Below are positions 8,889 through 17,472 of a stretch of DNA of 64,000 bases, one piece after another. Source of the DNA: Aquibium pacificus. Its GTDB lineage: Bacteria; Pseudomonadota; Alphaproteobacteria; Rhizobiales; Rhizobiaceae. The DNA lies in the NCBI RefSeq assembly GCF_040839445.1, contig NZ_JBDPGJ010000005.1, forward strand, positions 496,001-560,000, read 5' to 3'. The notes under the pieces are model-generated. The model searched no databases and was not told the origin of the DNA. It saw nothing but the letters and a program-made list of their open reading frames with translations. Each line of letters opens with the position of its first letter. Within the stretch, counting starts at the first letter, position 1. The position numbers were made by a program, and so were the translations under genes.

Positions 8889-9671
8889 ATGGGCATCAGA
8901 GCCGTCGAGCGTGCGCTGCGCGTGCTTCAGGAAATGAACCTCCAGCCCTACACATCCGTGGGCCACCTGCACGCGCGCACGGGGCTGCCGAAACCAACGC
9001 TGGTCCGCATGCTGCAAACGCTGGAGCATGCCGGCTATGTCGAGAACGATCCGCGCGTCGGCGGCTACCAGTTGAGCGCGCTCGTCGGTTCTCTGAGCTC
9101 TGGCTACCACAAGGAGCCGATGGTGGTTGAGGCCGGGCGGCCGTGGGCGATCGCGGTGACGAGGAAGTACCAGTGGCCCGTTTCCATCTCGCTGCTCGAC
9201 CGCGATGCGGTGGTAGTGCGCTTCAGCACGGTGCCGGACAGTTCGGTCTCGCCCTTCCACAAGACCGTGAACATGCGCTTGCCGCTGATCACGCGGGGGA
9301 TGGGGCTGGCCTATCTCGCCTTCACGCCGAAGGAGGAATTCGACCTGATCGTCGGCATGCTGAGGAATTCGGAAGAGCCGGAGGACGAACTGGCACGCCA
9401 TCCCGAAAGGCTGGACCGGTTGGTCCAGGTGACGCGCGAACGCGGCTACGCGCTTCGCTCGCCCCAAGTGGAGCCGCGTAACTCCAACACGATCGCGGTG
9501 CCGGTGTTCAACGACAATGACCGCGTGGTCGCCAGCCTCGGCCTGACATACTTTACCTCGGCGTTTCCCTCGCAGAACGACGCCTGCGACCGCTACGCCC
9601 CGGTTCTCAAGACTGCCTCGGACGAAATCTCCAAGGACCTCGCCCGGTTGAACAAGAGTTCCCTGATCTAG
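8889..9671 (+). CDS. IclR-family transcriptional regulator
   Basis: A 260-residue protein. The N-terminal winged helix (about residues 1-65, VERALRVLQEM ... GLPKPTLVRMLQTLE) and the C-terminal effector domain with TVPDSSVSPFHKT and GLTYFTS match the IclR family, whose members sense small organic acids. ATG 8889 has a GAGAGG site just upstream. The gene is transcribed away from the catabolic operon that starts at 8775. The 113-bp spacer contains a TTGACA hexamer (8813-8818) and a loose GAAA-N8-TTTC dyad (8838-8853) that could be part of its operator. Control of the operon by this regulator is the natural inference from position. Confidence 0.92.
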   Translation: MGIRAVERALRVLQEMNLQPYTSVGHLHARTGLPKPTLVRMLQTLEHAGYVENDPRVGGYQLSALVGSLSSGYHKEPMVVEAGRPWAIAVTRKYQWPVSISLLDRDAVVVRFSTVPDSSVSPFHKTVNMRLPLITRGMGLAYLAFTPKEEFDLIVGMLRNSEEPEDELARHPERLDRLVQVTRERGYALRSPQVEPRNSNTIAVPVFNDNDRVVASLGLTYFTSAFPSQNDACDRYAPVLKTASDEISKDLARLNKSSLI

Positions 9672-9703
9672 GGGCTGAAAAGGGGTAAGTTACTGATATT
9701 GAA

Positions 9704-9780
<77 letters not shown>

Positions 9781-9934
9781 ACACGCGGGAAGCCTTATCT
9801 TCGGAAGGGTTGCGGCGCAAGCGCAAATTCGGCGGACCGGTCCGAAAGCCGATCTCCGGCGCAATCGGGAGACGTTTGCCCAAGGGGATGGTGTGGATAC
9901 TCCTGCGCCGTTCGACGGAAGACCGGTCTCCGAT

Positions 9935-10738
9935 CTAGAAGTTCAGCCCTGCCTCGTTCCAGCGCCCGAAGGCGGAGCAGTTCGGGCCGGCATTTGCTCG
10001 CTTCGGATCGACGAGTTCGGGCTCGAGAATGTGGGCGTACCGGCACAAGGGGCCGGTGACGATGACCTTGTAGGCCTTGTCGTCGGCGCGGACCAGGATT
10101 CGCGTACCCTTCGGCAGATCTTTCGGCGCCTGCTTTCCGATTTCCGCATCGATTCCCGCAATCGGACGGAAATTGCGGCCCGCCAGCTTGGTCAGCCTCG
10201 TGGCATCCTCCGCCTGGAGGCGCTTCACTCCGGCCTCCGCCAAGTCGAGGAAAGAGCGGGCGGACTCGAAGCCCCCCGCCGAAGCCCGGAAGTCATCGTA
10301 GAGCATCGTCCTGATGCGCCCCCGCTCCCCATAGGAAATGTCGATGACGGAGGCAGCTGCCAGCGTCCCCAGCGTGGCTGCGCCCACCACGATGCCCCCG
10401 ACGAACCCCGCCAGCACGGGAAGAGCCCAGGCGGAACGGTTCTTTCGACCCGCAACGGGTTCCGTGCGATCTTCATGGATGGAGGCCTGCTCGCGAGGCA
10501 TATCGGACGCCGGGCCTCCAGCACGGCTTTCGCGATGATCGTTGATGACCGCCTCGACCGCGGCGCGCAGTTCCTCAGCCTGGCCCGATTCAGAAAGATG
10601 CCTGTTGTTGTCGAGCATCTTCTCGTTCGCGGCGCGTAGCCGGTCGTAACCCGCCTCGACCTGCGCGTCGTCCCTCGGATCCACTCCATCCAGTATTTTC
10701 GATAGGTATTGAGTGTACTTGAGCTTGTATTGTTCCAT
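9935..10738 (-). CDS. Hypothetical single-pass membrane protein
   Basis: About 267 residues from ATG 10738, chosen because GTCGGAACGT gives a ribosome site directly before it; an in-frame start 45 nt upstream is possible. The N-terminal part (MEQYKLKYTQYLSKIL ...) is charged and helical, a single hydrophobic segment lies near residues 107-133 (LAGFVGGIVVGAATLGTLAA region), and the C-terminal part is probably periplasmic with two cysteines (PLCRYAHILEPELVD and AGPNCSAFG). I recognise no family and do not assign a function. Confidence 0.65.
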   Translation of the reverse strand: MEQYKLKYTQYLSKILDGVDPRDDAQVEAGYDRLRAANEKMLDNNRHLSESGQAEELRAAVEAVINDHRESRAGGPASDMPREQASIHEDRTEPVAGRKNRSAWALPVLAGFVGGIVVGAATLGTLAAASVIDISYGERGRIRTMLYDDFRASAGGFESARSFLDLAEAGVKRLQAEDATRLTKLAGRNFRPIAGIDAEIGKQAPKDLPKGTRILVRADDKAYKVIVTGPLCRYAHILEPELVDPKRANAGPNCSAFGRWNEAGLNF

Positions 10739-11073
10739 ACGTTCCGACGGTACCCCTTGCTGCCCGCTCCGAAGAGACTGCATCGGTCATGGTGCGACAT
10801 CAAGCAACACCTGGCCGAACAGCAAACCCTTATATGCCCTGCCGACTCCGAATATCGGGAAAGCGCCGAAACGTCGACAGTGAAGACGTAGGAATTGGCG
10901 GTCTTTGACAGGGACGCGTTGATTTCGCCAATTCAAAACGAGTTTCCCACTTCATCCCGCCGATCATGCCGCGTGGCAACGCGCCCGTGGAAGAAATTCT
11001 AAACATTCGTACATTAGCAAAATAGACAATAAAAAAGTCCACCGGAACGGCTGGAGACGTGGAGGCTTCCAAC
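10739..11073. other. Intergenic region, 335 bp, divergent promoters, with a 9-bp inverted repeat
   Basis: No gene is supported here. The spacer separates two divergent genes and turns AT-rich towards the BLUF gene (11000-11040). It contains a perfect inverted repeat, GAATTGGCG at 10892-10900 and CGCCAATTC at 10926-10934, with a 25-nt spacer. The repeat could be a regulator site or an RNA stem in a leader. Confidence 0.5.
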
Positions 11074-11508
11074 ATGGCTGGTATGTTGCGACTGCTGTAC
11101 GCGAGCGGTGCCACCGAGAGAACGACGGATGAGCTTCTCGATGCGATCCTCACAGTTTCGCGGAGAAACAATGCCCGCGAAGGCATCACCGGAATGCTGC
11201 TCGCCGGAGAAGGCGTCTTCCTGCAGGTGCTGGAAGGGGAGGTGACCGCTGTACGGTCGCTCGTGAGCCGCATCCGGCGCGACCCGCGCCACCGCAACGT
11301 GATGATCCTGAACGAGGAGACGATTTCCCGGCGCCTGTTCGGAAACTGGGACATGGGCTTCAAGAAGCTCGACGCTTCCCACGGCGACGATCGGAAGCTC
11401 TTCCCGACGACGCGCGCCGCACTCGAGAACCGCATCTCCCGCACGGATGGCGGCATTATGCTGGACACCGTTCTGGCATTCAGCACCGACTTCCTCGCGC
11501 CGGTCTAG
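11074..11508 (+). CDS. BLUF-domain blue-light photoreceptor protein
   Basis: A 144-residue protein that is essentially one BLUF (sensor of blue light using FAD) domain. The flavin-network residues are present: Tyr9 (LLYAS), Asn32/33 (RRNNAREGITG), Gln51 (FLQVLEG), Trp92 and Met94 (NWDMGF). The start ATG 11074 is preceded at 8-nt spacing by GGAGG (11061-11065); a GTG 15 nt upstream is less likely. There is no attached output domain, so it is a short single-domain BLUF protein that would act on a partner. No obvious partner gene is adjacent; it converges on the tonB gene with a 17-nt gap. Confidence 0.92.
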   Translation: MAGMLRLLYASGATERTTDELLDAILTVSRRNNAREGITGMLLAGEGVFLQVLEGEVTAVRSLVSRIRRDPRHRNVMILNEETISRRLFGNWDMGFKKLDASHGDDRKLFPTTRAALENRISRTDGGIMLDTVLAFSTDFLAPV

Positions 11509-11525
11509 GGCCGTCCCTGGACCGG

Positions 11526-12893
11526 CTATCGCGCCAAGCCGAGGGGGATGGAAAACTGCCAGCTGTTGCGGCCGGCGGCGGCGGGAATAGGCGGGAACGG
11601 TGCGGACTTGCGCACCGCGGCGAGTGCAGCCTGGTCGAGTTCCGCCGAGCCGGAACTCTGCGTGATGCGCGTCGAACCGAGGCCGCCGCTCGACGTGACC
11701 ACGAAGGTGACGTGCACGTCGCGCCGGGCACCGCGGCGAGCCGAGCGCGAGACCGAGTTCACCGCGCGCCTCAACTTCGAAGCGACCTGTCCGGGATAGT
11801 TCGAGACGGCAGCGTTGCCGGCCTGCGAACTGCGGCTGCCGGTGCCGCTCGCCGCCGCATTGCCGCGTTCGCTGCCGCTCGCCTGGCCCCGCGTCGAGCT
11901 GCGCTGCTGCCGGCCGCCGTCGCCTGATGCGCGAGGCGCCGGCTTGCGCTCGGCCTTGCGTTCGGTCTGCTGCTGTCGCCGCGGTTCGGTCCGCGCGCGG
12001 TCGGGCCGCACGGCGGCTTCGCGGACGGCCGGCGGCTCCGGGCGGGCCGTCGGAAGCGGCACGTCGTCCGGAATTGGGAACTCCTCGACGGCCTCCACCA
12101 CCTCCTCGCCCTCCACAGGTTCGACGGCTTCGGTCAAGGGCGGAACGACCGCGAGGGTGGTCTGAACCTCCTGCGCGTCTTCGGGCGTATCGGCCGGTTC
12201 GGTTTCGGCAGGCGTGGCGGCGACGCTTTCAGGCATCTCGACTGCCGATTGCGGGGGCACCTCGACCACATCCGGCGCCGGTGCCTCGACGGGTTCCGCC
12301 AGGGCCGCCTGAACCGCTTGCGCGGCCGGAGCGGGCGTCGTCTCCGGCGCTTCTTCCGTCGGAATGGGGACCGCCGTCCGGGTCTCCGTGGGCTCCGGGG
12401 CTTCCTCGGAAGCGACGGCGGGTGCCGGAACGTTCACCTGTGCCGGCAGCGTCGGCTCGCTCTCCACCGGTTCGGAGACCTCCGGTTCGGCCTGGTCAGC
12501 CTGTTCCGGCACCACGTCCTCGATCGCTTCGGCCGTGATGGGCTCGGCCGCCGGCGCCGGGGCGACCGCGGCGGCGGGGGCGGTTTCGGTCAGGGCTGCC
12601 ACTGGCGTCTCCACCGGCCGCGCCGCGCTCGGGGTTTCGGCCACCGTCTCGGGCGTCGTCACCGGTTCGGCCGCTACCGACGGTTCCTCGACGGGGGCGA
12701 CCGTGTCGACCGGTTCGACCGGATCGTCGGCCTGGAAGGCATCCTCGAACGAGCCGAGCACTGCCATCTCCATCGCGGCCGGGCCTTCGATCTGCACCTC
12801 GTCGGATGTTTCGCGCAGCAGTAAAGCGACGGCAGCGGCATGCAGCACGCCCGATGCCAGCAACGCGGCGGTCCATTTGAGCGAACGCTTCAT
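11526..12893 (-). CDS. tonB: TonB-family energy transducer, long Pro/Glu-rich linker
   Basis: A 455-residue protein with an N-terminal membrane anchor (WTAALLASGVLHAAAVALLL, about 7-26), a very long periplasmic region rich in Glu, Pro, Ala and Val, a basic RRQQQTERKAERK patch near 305-325, and a C-terminal TonB_C domain (from about residue 375, DVHVTFVVTSSGGLG ... DQAALAAVRKSAPFPP). It couples proton-motive force from ExbB/ExbD to the haem receptor. Its ATG overlaps the stop of the upstream exbD gene (ATGA). The linker is longer than in E. coli TonB. Being at the 3' end of the same gene group as the receptor supports haem-specific use. Confidence 0.9.
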   Translation of the reverse strand: MKRSLKWTAALLASGVLHAAAVALLLRETSDEVQIEGPAAMEMAVLGSFEDAFQADDPVEPVDTVAPVEEPSVAAEPVTTPETVAETPSAARPVETPVAALTETAPAAAVAPAPAAEPITAEAIEDVVPEQADQAEPEVSEPVESEPTLPAQVNVPAPAVASEEAPEPTETRTAVPIPTEEAPETTPAPAAQAVQAALAEPVEAPAPDVVEVPPQSAVEMPESVAATPAETEPADTPEDAQEVQTTLAVVPPLTEAVEPVEGEEVVEAVEEFPIPDDVPLPTARPEPPAVREAAVRPDRARTEPRRQQQTERKAERKPAPRASGDGGRQQRSSTRGQASGSERGNAAASGTGSRSSQAGNAAVSNYPGQVASKLRRAVNSVSRSARRGARRDVHVTFVVTSSGGLGSTRITQSSGSAELDQAALAAVRKSAPFPPIPAAAGRNSWQFSIPLGLAR

Positions 12894-13297
12894 GGCATCT
12901 CGCGCTCGGTGACGATGGTGATGCGGCTTGCACCCGCATCGCGCAATTCGGCGATGATGCCGATCAGACGTTCGGCCGGAAGGTCGCGATCGACCGCGAT
13001 CTTGACGGTGACCTCGTCGCCGTCGAGGAGGAGCCTGTCCTGCCGGATCCTGGCGACATATTCCGCCGGCGTGATTTCGGCGCCGCGCGCGCGGATCGAG
13101 CCCTGCGCCGTCACGAAGAGCGCGTCCGGCGGTTCGGCCTGGTCGGATTGCGCGGTGCTGATCAGCGCCACCTCCTTGTCCATCGGCGGCGTCAGCGAAC
13201 CGGCGATCAGGAAGAAGATCAGCATCAGGAAGACCACGTTGATGAGCGTGATCGTGCTTTCCTGGTTGGTGCGTGCGGTGGGCCTGGGCAGCCGCAT
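12890..13297 (-). CDS. exbD: ExbD/TolR-family biopolymer transport protein (second copy)
   Basis: A 135-residue protein with a short cytoplasmic N-terminus, one membrane segment (ITLINVVFLMLIFFLIAGS, about 16-34) and a periplasmic ExbD domain. The usual membrane aspartate of ExbD/TolR (as in SLIDVIFLLL of the neighbour) is replaced by Asn in LINVVFLML, which is worth noting because that Asp carries protons. The gene lies between another exbD (4-nt gap) and tonB (ATGA overlap). It probably forms a heteromeric ExbB-ExbD-ExbD' motor. Confidence 0.88.
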   Translation of the reverse strand: MRLPRPTARTNQESTITLINVVFLMLIFFLIAGSLTPPMDKEVALISTAQSDQAEPPDALFVTAQGSIRARGAEITPAEYVARIRQDRLLLDGDEVTVKIAVDRDLPAERLIGIIAELRDAGASRITIVTEREMP

Positions 13298-13301
13298 CGT
13301 C

Positions 13302-13688
13302 CTATCTCGCGACTTGCAGTGTCAGGTTGGTTTCCCGTCGGACACGCTCGACGGCGCTGACGAGCGCCTGCGAGCTCAGCTCGCCGCGCACCAGAAGCAC
13401 CGCCGACACCGCGCCGGCTTCCTCCAAGCGCTTCAGTTCCGCGCCGGCTCGCTCCTCGCCGACGGGCACGCCGTTGATCGTCCAGACATCCCCGTTCACC
13501 CGCAGCAGGATGCCGGGCGCCGCACCGGGCCCGTTGGCGCCCGCGCGGCCACCGACGATCTCGACCTCGGCGAACTTGGTGAAGGTCGACGACAGCATGA
13601 AGAACAGGAGCAGCAGGAAGATCACGTCGATCAGCGACGTGACCGAGATCGGCCGGCGCCTTGCGCCGTAGCCCGCATCAATGCGCAT
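13302..13688 (-). CDS. exbD: ExbD/TolR-family biopolymer transport protein (first copy)
   Basis: A 128-residue protein. The single membrane segment carries the canonical motif SLIDVIFLLLLFFMLSSTF with the proton-carrying aspartate at about residue 21, followed by a periplasmic domain with the LRVNGDVWTINGVPV strand pair. It is the functional-looking ExbD of the TonB motor. Its start overlaps the end of exbB by 11 nt, indicating coupled translation. The second ExbD-like gene follows after 4 nt. Confidence 0.92.
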   Translation of the reverse strand: MRIDAGYGARRRPISVTSLIDVIFLLLLFFMLSSTFTKFAEVEIVGGRAGANGPGAAPGILLRVNGDVWTINGVPVGEERAGAELKRLEEAGAVSAVLLVRGELSSQALVSAVERVRRETNLTLQVAR

Positions 13689-14391
13689 GGCTCGCTCCGG
13701 GGCCGGTCAACCCCGCGGCGGACGGTTCGGTGCGGGGGGAGGTGGCGCGGATCTCGCCCAGCGCGTGCTGCGAGAAGAAGTTGGTGGTGAGCGTCTCGAT
13801 CGCCACGCGTTCGTTTTCCACCCGCGTCTCGAACCAGGTCAGCGCCAGCGAGACGGGCATGGCGACCGCGAGACCGGCCGCCGTGGTGAGCAGCGCGACC
13901 CAGATGCCGCCGGCCAGGATGGACGGATCGACGGCGTTGCCGGCGCCCTGCAACTGCTGGAAGGCCTCGATCATGCCGAGCACCGTTCCGAACAGGCCGA
14001 GCAGCGGGGAAATCTGCGCGATGGCGTCGAGCGCGCGGAAACCGCGCTGCAGGTCGTGCAGCCGGCCGACCGCGATCCGCCCGACCTCGTCTTCGACCAC
14101 GCCTTTGGGAACGCTGCGCGTCATGGAAAGCCGCATCGCCGCCGCCAGCGCGGAGCCGACCGCCGACGGGTCGGCATCGGCGACCTGCCGCGCATCGCCG
14201 TAGCTGCCATGCACCCACAGGTGCAGCGCCCGTTGCGCGGCTCCGTGGAAGCCGACGCGCTCGCGCCAGAACTGCACCAGTTTTAGCAGGATCAATGCAA
14301 CCGCGAAGACAGACAGTACGAGAAGGATGGCGACCACCGGCCCGCCGAGCTCGAGGAAGGATCGCATGTTCTCGATAACGCTGTTGGTCAT
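13678..14391 (-). CDS. exbB: MotA/TolQ/ExbB proton channel family protein
   Basis: A 237-residue inner-membrane protein with an N-terminal helix (VVAILLVLSVFAVALILLKLV, about 19-39) and the two C-terminal channel helices of the ExbB family (ISPLLGLFGTVLGMIEAFQQL and GIWVALLTTAAGLAVAMPVSL). It forms the proton channel that energises TonB. It precedes two exbD genes and tonB in one minus-strand unit, 43 nt downstream of the small secreted-protein gene that follows the receptor. Confidence 0.93.
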   Translation of the reverse strand: MTNSVIENMRSFLELGGPVVAILLVLSVFAVALILLKLVQFWRERVGFHGAAQRALHLWVHGSYGDARQVADADPSAVGSALAAAMRLSMTRSVPKGVVEDEVGRIAVGRLHDLQRGFRALDAIAQISPLLGLFGTVLGMIEAFQQLQGAGNAVDPSILAGGIWVALLTTAAGLAVAMPVSLALTWFETRVENERVAIETLTTNFFSQHALGEIRATSPRTEPSAAGLTGPGASHAH

Positions 14392-14434
14392 GGTGGGGTC
14401 CTGTCCGTCGGGTATGCTCGTCGATGCGGCGAGA

Positions 14435-14884
14435 TCAGCTGCCGAACGCCACGTCCGCCGCCTTGGTGGTGGCGTCGAGGTGGCGGATGCAGGCGCCAGC
14501 CTCCACGCCTTCGCCCTCGCAGGCGACCGCGCCGTTGACGAGCACGCGCCCGACCGCGGCGCAGTCGGTCTCGGCCAAGTCGAACTGGCGCACCTTCGTC
14601 TTGCCGTCCGGCAAGTCCTTGAAGTCGAGTGCGGTCAGCCGCTGGACGAGTCCTGCCCTGTCGAACAGCGCGATCTCGAAAGCCGCCTTCTCCAGCGCGG
14701 CGCCGAGCCCGTTGCGGACCAGGAAGGTGAGCCGGCAGCCGCCCAAAGACGGCTCCAAGCCGTTGAGTTCGAGGGTCAGCGAAGGCTGCGCCGCCGCCTC
14801 CTGGGCGAACGCGGTTGCGCCCGCCAGCGGCGACATCGTGATCGATGCCGCCAGCATCCGTGCAATTGCCGTCGTCTTCGGCAT
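14435..14884 (-). CDS. Small secreted hypothetical protein of the haem-uptake locus
   Basis: About 149 residues. It begins with a signal peptide (MPKTTAIARMLAASITMSPLAGATAFAQE, cleavage probably after AFA) and continues as a soluble domain with four cysteines (GGCRL, ETDCAA, VACEG, GACIR) that could form two disulfides. The start ATG 14884 overlaps the receptor stop in a TGATG junction; an ATG 9 nt upstream is the alternative. Position between the receptor gene and exbB suggests a periplasmic accessory role in haem uptake. I have no established family function to assign. Confidence 0.75.
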   Translation of the reverse strand: MPKTTAIARMLAASITMSPLAGATAFAQEAAAQPSLTLELNGLEPSLGGCRLTFLVRNGLGAALEKAAFEIALFDRAGLVQRLTALDFKDLPDGKTKVRQFDLAETDCAAVGRVLVNGAVACEGEGVEAGACIRHLDATTKAADVAFGS

Positions 14885-17049
14885 CACTGCCATCCTATCT
14901 GCTTGCTGAGCGATATCTTGAACGTGCGGCCCTTGGCGGGGTCGTTGTTCAGGAACTCCTTGTATTGCGTGTCGAAGATGTTCTCGACGCCGGTCTGAAT
15001 CTCCCAGCCCGCAAACTGTCCATCCTTCGGTTGCCAGTTCAGGAAGACGTCGTGAACGTTGAACGACTCGGCATAGCGGGTCGAACCGGAGGGCAGGGGC
15101 GTGGAGGTGACGCGGGAGTCTTCCTGGGGATCGGCCACGAACCGCGCATGCCAGCCGAAGCTGAGATCGTGCTGCGGCATCCTTCCGCCGAGCGTCAGGT
15201 TCACCTCATGCGGGGCGACCGTCGTCAGGAAGGTGTCGGTATCCGTATTCTTCCCGATGACGTGCGAGTAGCCGAGATTGGCGAAGACATAGTCGGAATC
15301 GTACGCCGCCTCGACCTCGAAGCCGTAGATCACGGCGTTCTGGACGTTCTCGTATCCGGGGATATCGTTCTCGCCGGAGACGAGATCGGGGTTGAGGGTG
15401 ATCAGGTCGGAGATGTCGTTGTAGAAGCCGGTCGTCTTCAGTTGCAGCCCGTCGCCAGTCTGGACGAGATCGTAGCCGGAGACCGCAAAGCCGAGCTCGT
15501 AATTGTTCGATCTTTCCTTTTCGAGATCGAGGCTCGGCAGGAACGTGCGGCTGGAACTTCCGGTCGAGAAGACCTCGTCCAGCGTCGGAAAGCGCTCGGT
15601 ATGCGCGACCGAGCCGAAGACCGCGAAGGTGTCATTGAACTCGTAATGGGCGGCGATCTTGGGGGAGATGGCGGTGTCGCTGGTGTCGGCGACCGGATTG
15701 CCGTCCAGATCGACCACTCGCGATCCTGGCGAGAGTTCATGCCAGTCCAGGCGCATGCCGGGTATGATGGTCAGCCGCTCGTTCCAGATATACTCGTTCT
15801 GGACGAAAAAGCCTGTCTTGAGATCCGTTCCTTCCGGATGGAAGTTGAAGCCGCCCGGCGTTCCGGCAACGGTGAGCGCCTCCGCTGTGCGGGTCTGATA
15901 TGCGGTCTGCCAGCCATAGGTGAGGAAGTTTTCCCAGTTCTCGCCGCTCCACCCCGACGTGTTCTCGACGTTGAACTGCCACGTCTCGTAGCCGTATTCG
16001 GTGTCGCAGAAGAGGGCACTGGTGGCACAGGTCAATCCGAACATCGGATTGCCGGAGGCATTGGTCTGGTCGACCGTCGTGTTAGAGTATGAGGCGGAGA
16101 CCTTCAGGTCGAGCCAGTCGCTGTCGAGGAACGGGTTTTCGTAGCTGATCACCGCCGTCCGGTCGATCACGTGGCGGTCGACGGTTCCGAATATGTCCTG
16201 CGTGCCGACCTGGGCGTAGTCCTGATCGTCGGCGTCCGAATCCCAGTGCTGGTAGGAAAGGCGCAGCGTGCCTTCGTCGCCGACCTTGAAGGTACCCTTG
16301 GCAAGGCCGGACCAGGCCTCGAAGTCGGAGCTCCGCACCACGGTTCCGTCGCCGGTCACGTAGGAATCGGCCATGCGGTAGTTGCCGGCGAACAGGTACT
16401 CGGCGTCGCCGAACCGCTGGGCGAAAATGGCCGATCCGAGCCAGCCGTCGCGGTTGCTCTGGTATCCGCCCTTCAGGCGCAGTGCGCCGGTATCGCCGGG
16501 CGCGATGAAGTCGGACGCGTCCTTGGTCACGAAGCGGATGACGCCGCCGAGCGCACCCGATCCGTAGAGGGTCGAGGAGGCGGGACCGCGCAGCACTTCG
16601 ATGCGCTTGTAGAGCTCCGGATCGGAGAAGAAGCCGCCCATGCGGTACTGCTCGTAGTACTTGTTGGCGCCGTCGACGGTGACGATGATGCGGCCTTCCT
16701 CGTTCGCCGATTCGGGCGCACCGATGCCGCGGATGTTGAACGTCTGTCCGAGAACGCGTTCGGAGCCGGAGGTGTTCACGCCCGGTACGCGCTCCAGAAC
16801 CTCACCCACCGTGGTGGCCTGGATGCGGTCGATGTCTTCCTGCTCGATCACGGTGACCGACTGCGGCGTGTCGATTGCGACCTTTTCCATGCCGGCGCCG
16901 AAAACCAGGCGTTGCAGCATCGTAACGCGGCCCTGCTTTTCTTCCGTGTTCGTCCGCGTTTCCTCCTGGGCGCCGGCCATCTGTGCGACCACCGCGCTCA
17001 ACGCGGCTCCACCGAGCAACGCCGCGACGTTTCGTGCCACCAACCCCAT
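14884..17049 (-). CDS. TonB-dependent outer-membrane receptor, probably for haem
   Basis: A 721-residue protein with signal peptide (cleavage near AQMAGAQ), a TonB-box-containing N-terminus, a plug domain (VGEVLERVPGVNTSGSE, FNIRGIG, EVLRGPASSTLYGSGALGGVIRF, about 80-180) and a beta-barrel that ends in an aromatic strand (FKISLSKQIGW). It resembles HmuR/ShmR-type haemoglobin/haem receptors (the VENIFDTQYKEF and LNNDPAKGRTFK region). The gene is divergent from hmuP-hmuS and is followed by exbB-exbD-tonB on its own strand. Haem is inferred mainly from context. The upstream spacer carries a candidate iron-responsive site. Confidence 0.9.
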   Translation of the reverse strand: MGLVARNVAALLGGAALSAVVAQMAGAQEETRTNTEEKQGRVTMLQRLVFGAGMEKVAIDTPQSVTVIEQEDIDRIQATTVGEVLERVPGVNTSGSERVLGQTFNIRGIGAPESANEEGRIIVTVDGANKYYEQYRMGGFFSDPELYKRIEVLRGPASSTLYGSGALGGVIRFVTKDASDFIAPGDTGALRLKGGYQSNRDGWLGSAIFAQRFGDAEYLFAGNYRMADSYVTGDGTVVRSSDFEAWSGLAKGTFKVGDEGTLRLSYQHWDSDADDQDYAQVGTQDIFGTVDRHVIDRTAVISYENPFLDSDWLDLKVSASYSNTTVDQTNASGNPMFGLTCATSALFCDTEYGYETWQFNVENTSGWSGENWENFLTYGWQTAYQTRTAEALTVAGTPGGFNFHPEGTDLKTGFFVQNEYIWNERLTIIPGMRLDWHELSPGSRVVDLDGNPVADTSDTAISPKIAAHYEFNDTFAVFGSVAHTERFPTLDEVFSTGSSSRTFLPSLDLEKERSNNYELGFAVSGYDLVQTGDGLQLKTTGFYNDISDLITLNPDLVSGENDIPGYENVQNAVIYGFEVEAAYDSDYVFANLGYSHVIGKNTDTDTFLTTVAPHEVNLTLGGRMPQHDLSFGWHARFVADPQEDSRVTSTPLPSGSTRYAESFNVHDVFLNWQPKDGQFAGWEIQTGVENIFDTQYKEFLNNDPAKGRTFKISLSKQIGWQ

Positions 17050-17165
17050 ACCCCAACTCCTTGATCTGTCGGTTTATGCTGGCTGGCCGTGCGGCTCGCT
17101 TGCGAATGATCGTCTTACCGGAAAACATGAAACTCAGACTCCGGTATTGCGCTCACTATTAAACC

Positions 17166-17180
17166 TGATAAACGGTGTCA
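17166..17180. promoter_or_regulatory. Candidate IRO box (RirA-type, TGA-N9-TCA) in the receptor/hmuP spacer
   Basis: The 15-bp site TGATAAACGGTGTCA fits the TGA-N9-TCA iron-responsive operator reported for RirA in rhizobia. It lies in the 202-bp spacer between the divergent receptor and hmuP genes, where such control is expected. The pattern is short, so chance matches occur. A separate inverted repeat, TACCGGA (17116-17122) and TCCGGTA (17140-17146), lies nearer the receptor start. Confidence 0.4.
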
Positions 17181-17251
17181 ACAATAAGAACGCGAGATTC
17201 AACCAAGCCAAGCCAGCGACGCGAGCCAGGCGCGAACGGAGGTTCAGTGAC

Positions 17252-17464
17252 GTGACCACGACCCGCACCTCGTACGACTTGTCGTACCGCGACCATCGCA
17301 ACGAGCCGGCCCCGCGCGGATTCCTGCGCGGCGACCCGCGCCAGTTGAGAACCCTCACCAGCCAGGCGCTGTTTCTCGGCGAGCATGAGATCGGCATCGA
17401 ACACCAGGGTTCGCTCTACCGGCTGAAGATCACCCGCCAGGGCAAGCTCATTCTCAACAAGTAG
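17252..17464 (+). CDS. hmuP: HemP/HmuP haem-uptake regulator
   Basis: A 70-residue protein starting at GTG 17252 (GGAGG at 17238-17242, 9-nt spacing). The C-terminal half, with QALFLGEHEIGIEHQGSLYR followed by LKITRQGKLILNK, is the diagnostic HemP/HmuP pattern. In Sinorhizobium and Bradyrhizobium HmuP is needed for expression of the haem receptor, acting as a co-activator with Irr in the latter. It is the first gene of the hmuP-hmuS-hmuT-hmuU-hmuV unit, 8 nt ahead of hmuS, and faces the receptor gene it would control. Confidence 0.92.
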   Translation: MTTTRTSYDLSYRDHRNEPAPRGFLRGDPRQLRTLTSQALFLGEHEIGIEHQGSLYRLKITRQGKLILNK

Positions 17465-17472
17465 GTGCGCCG

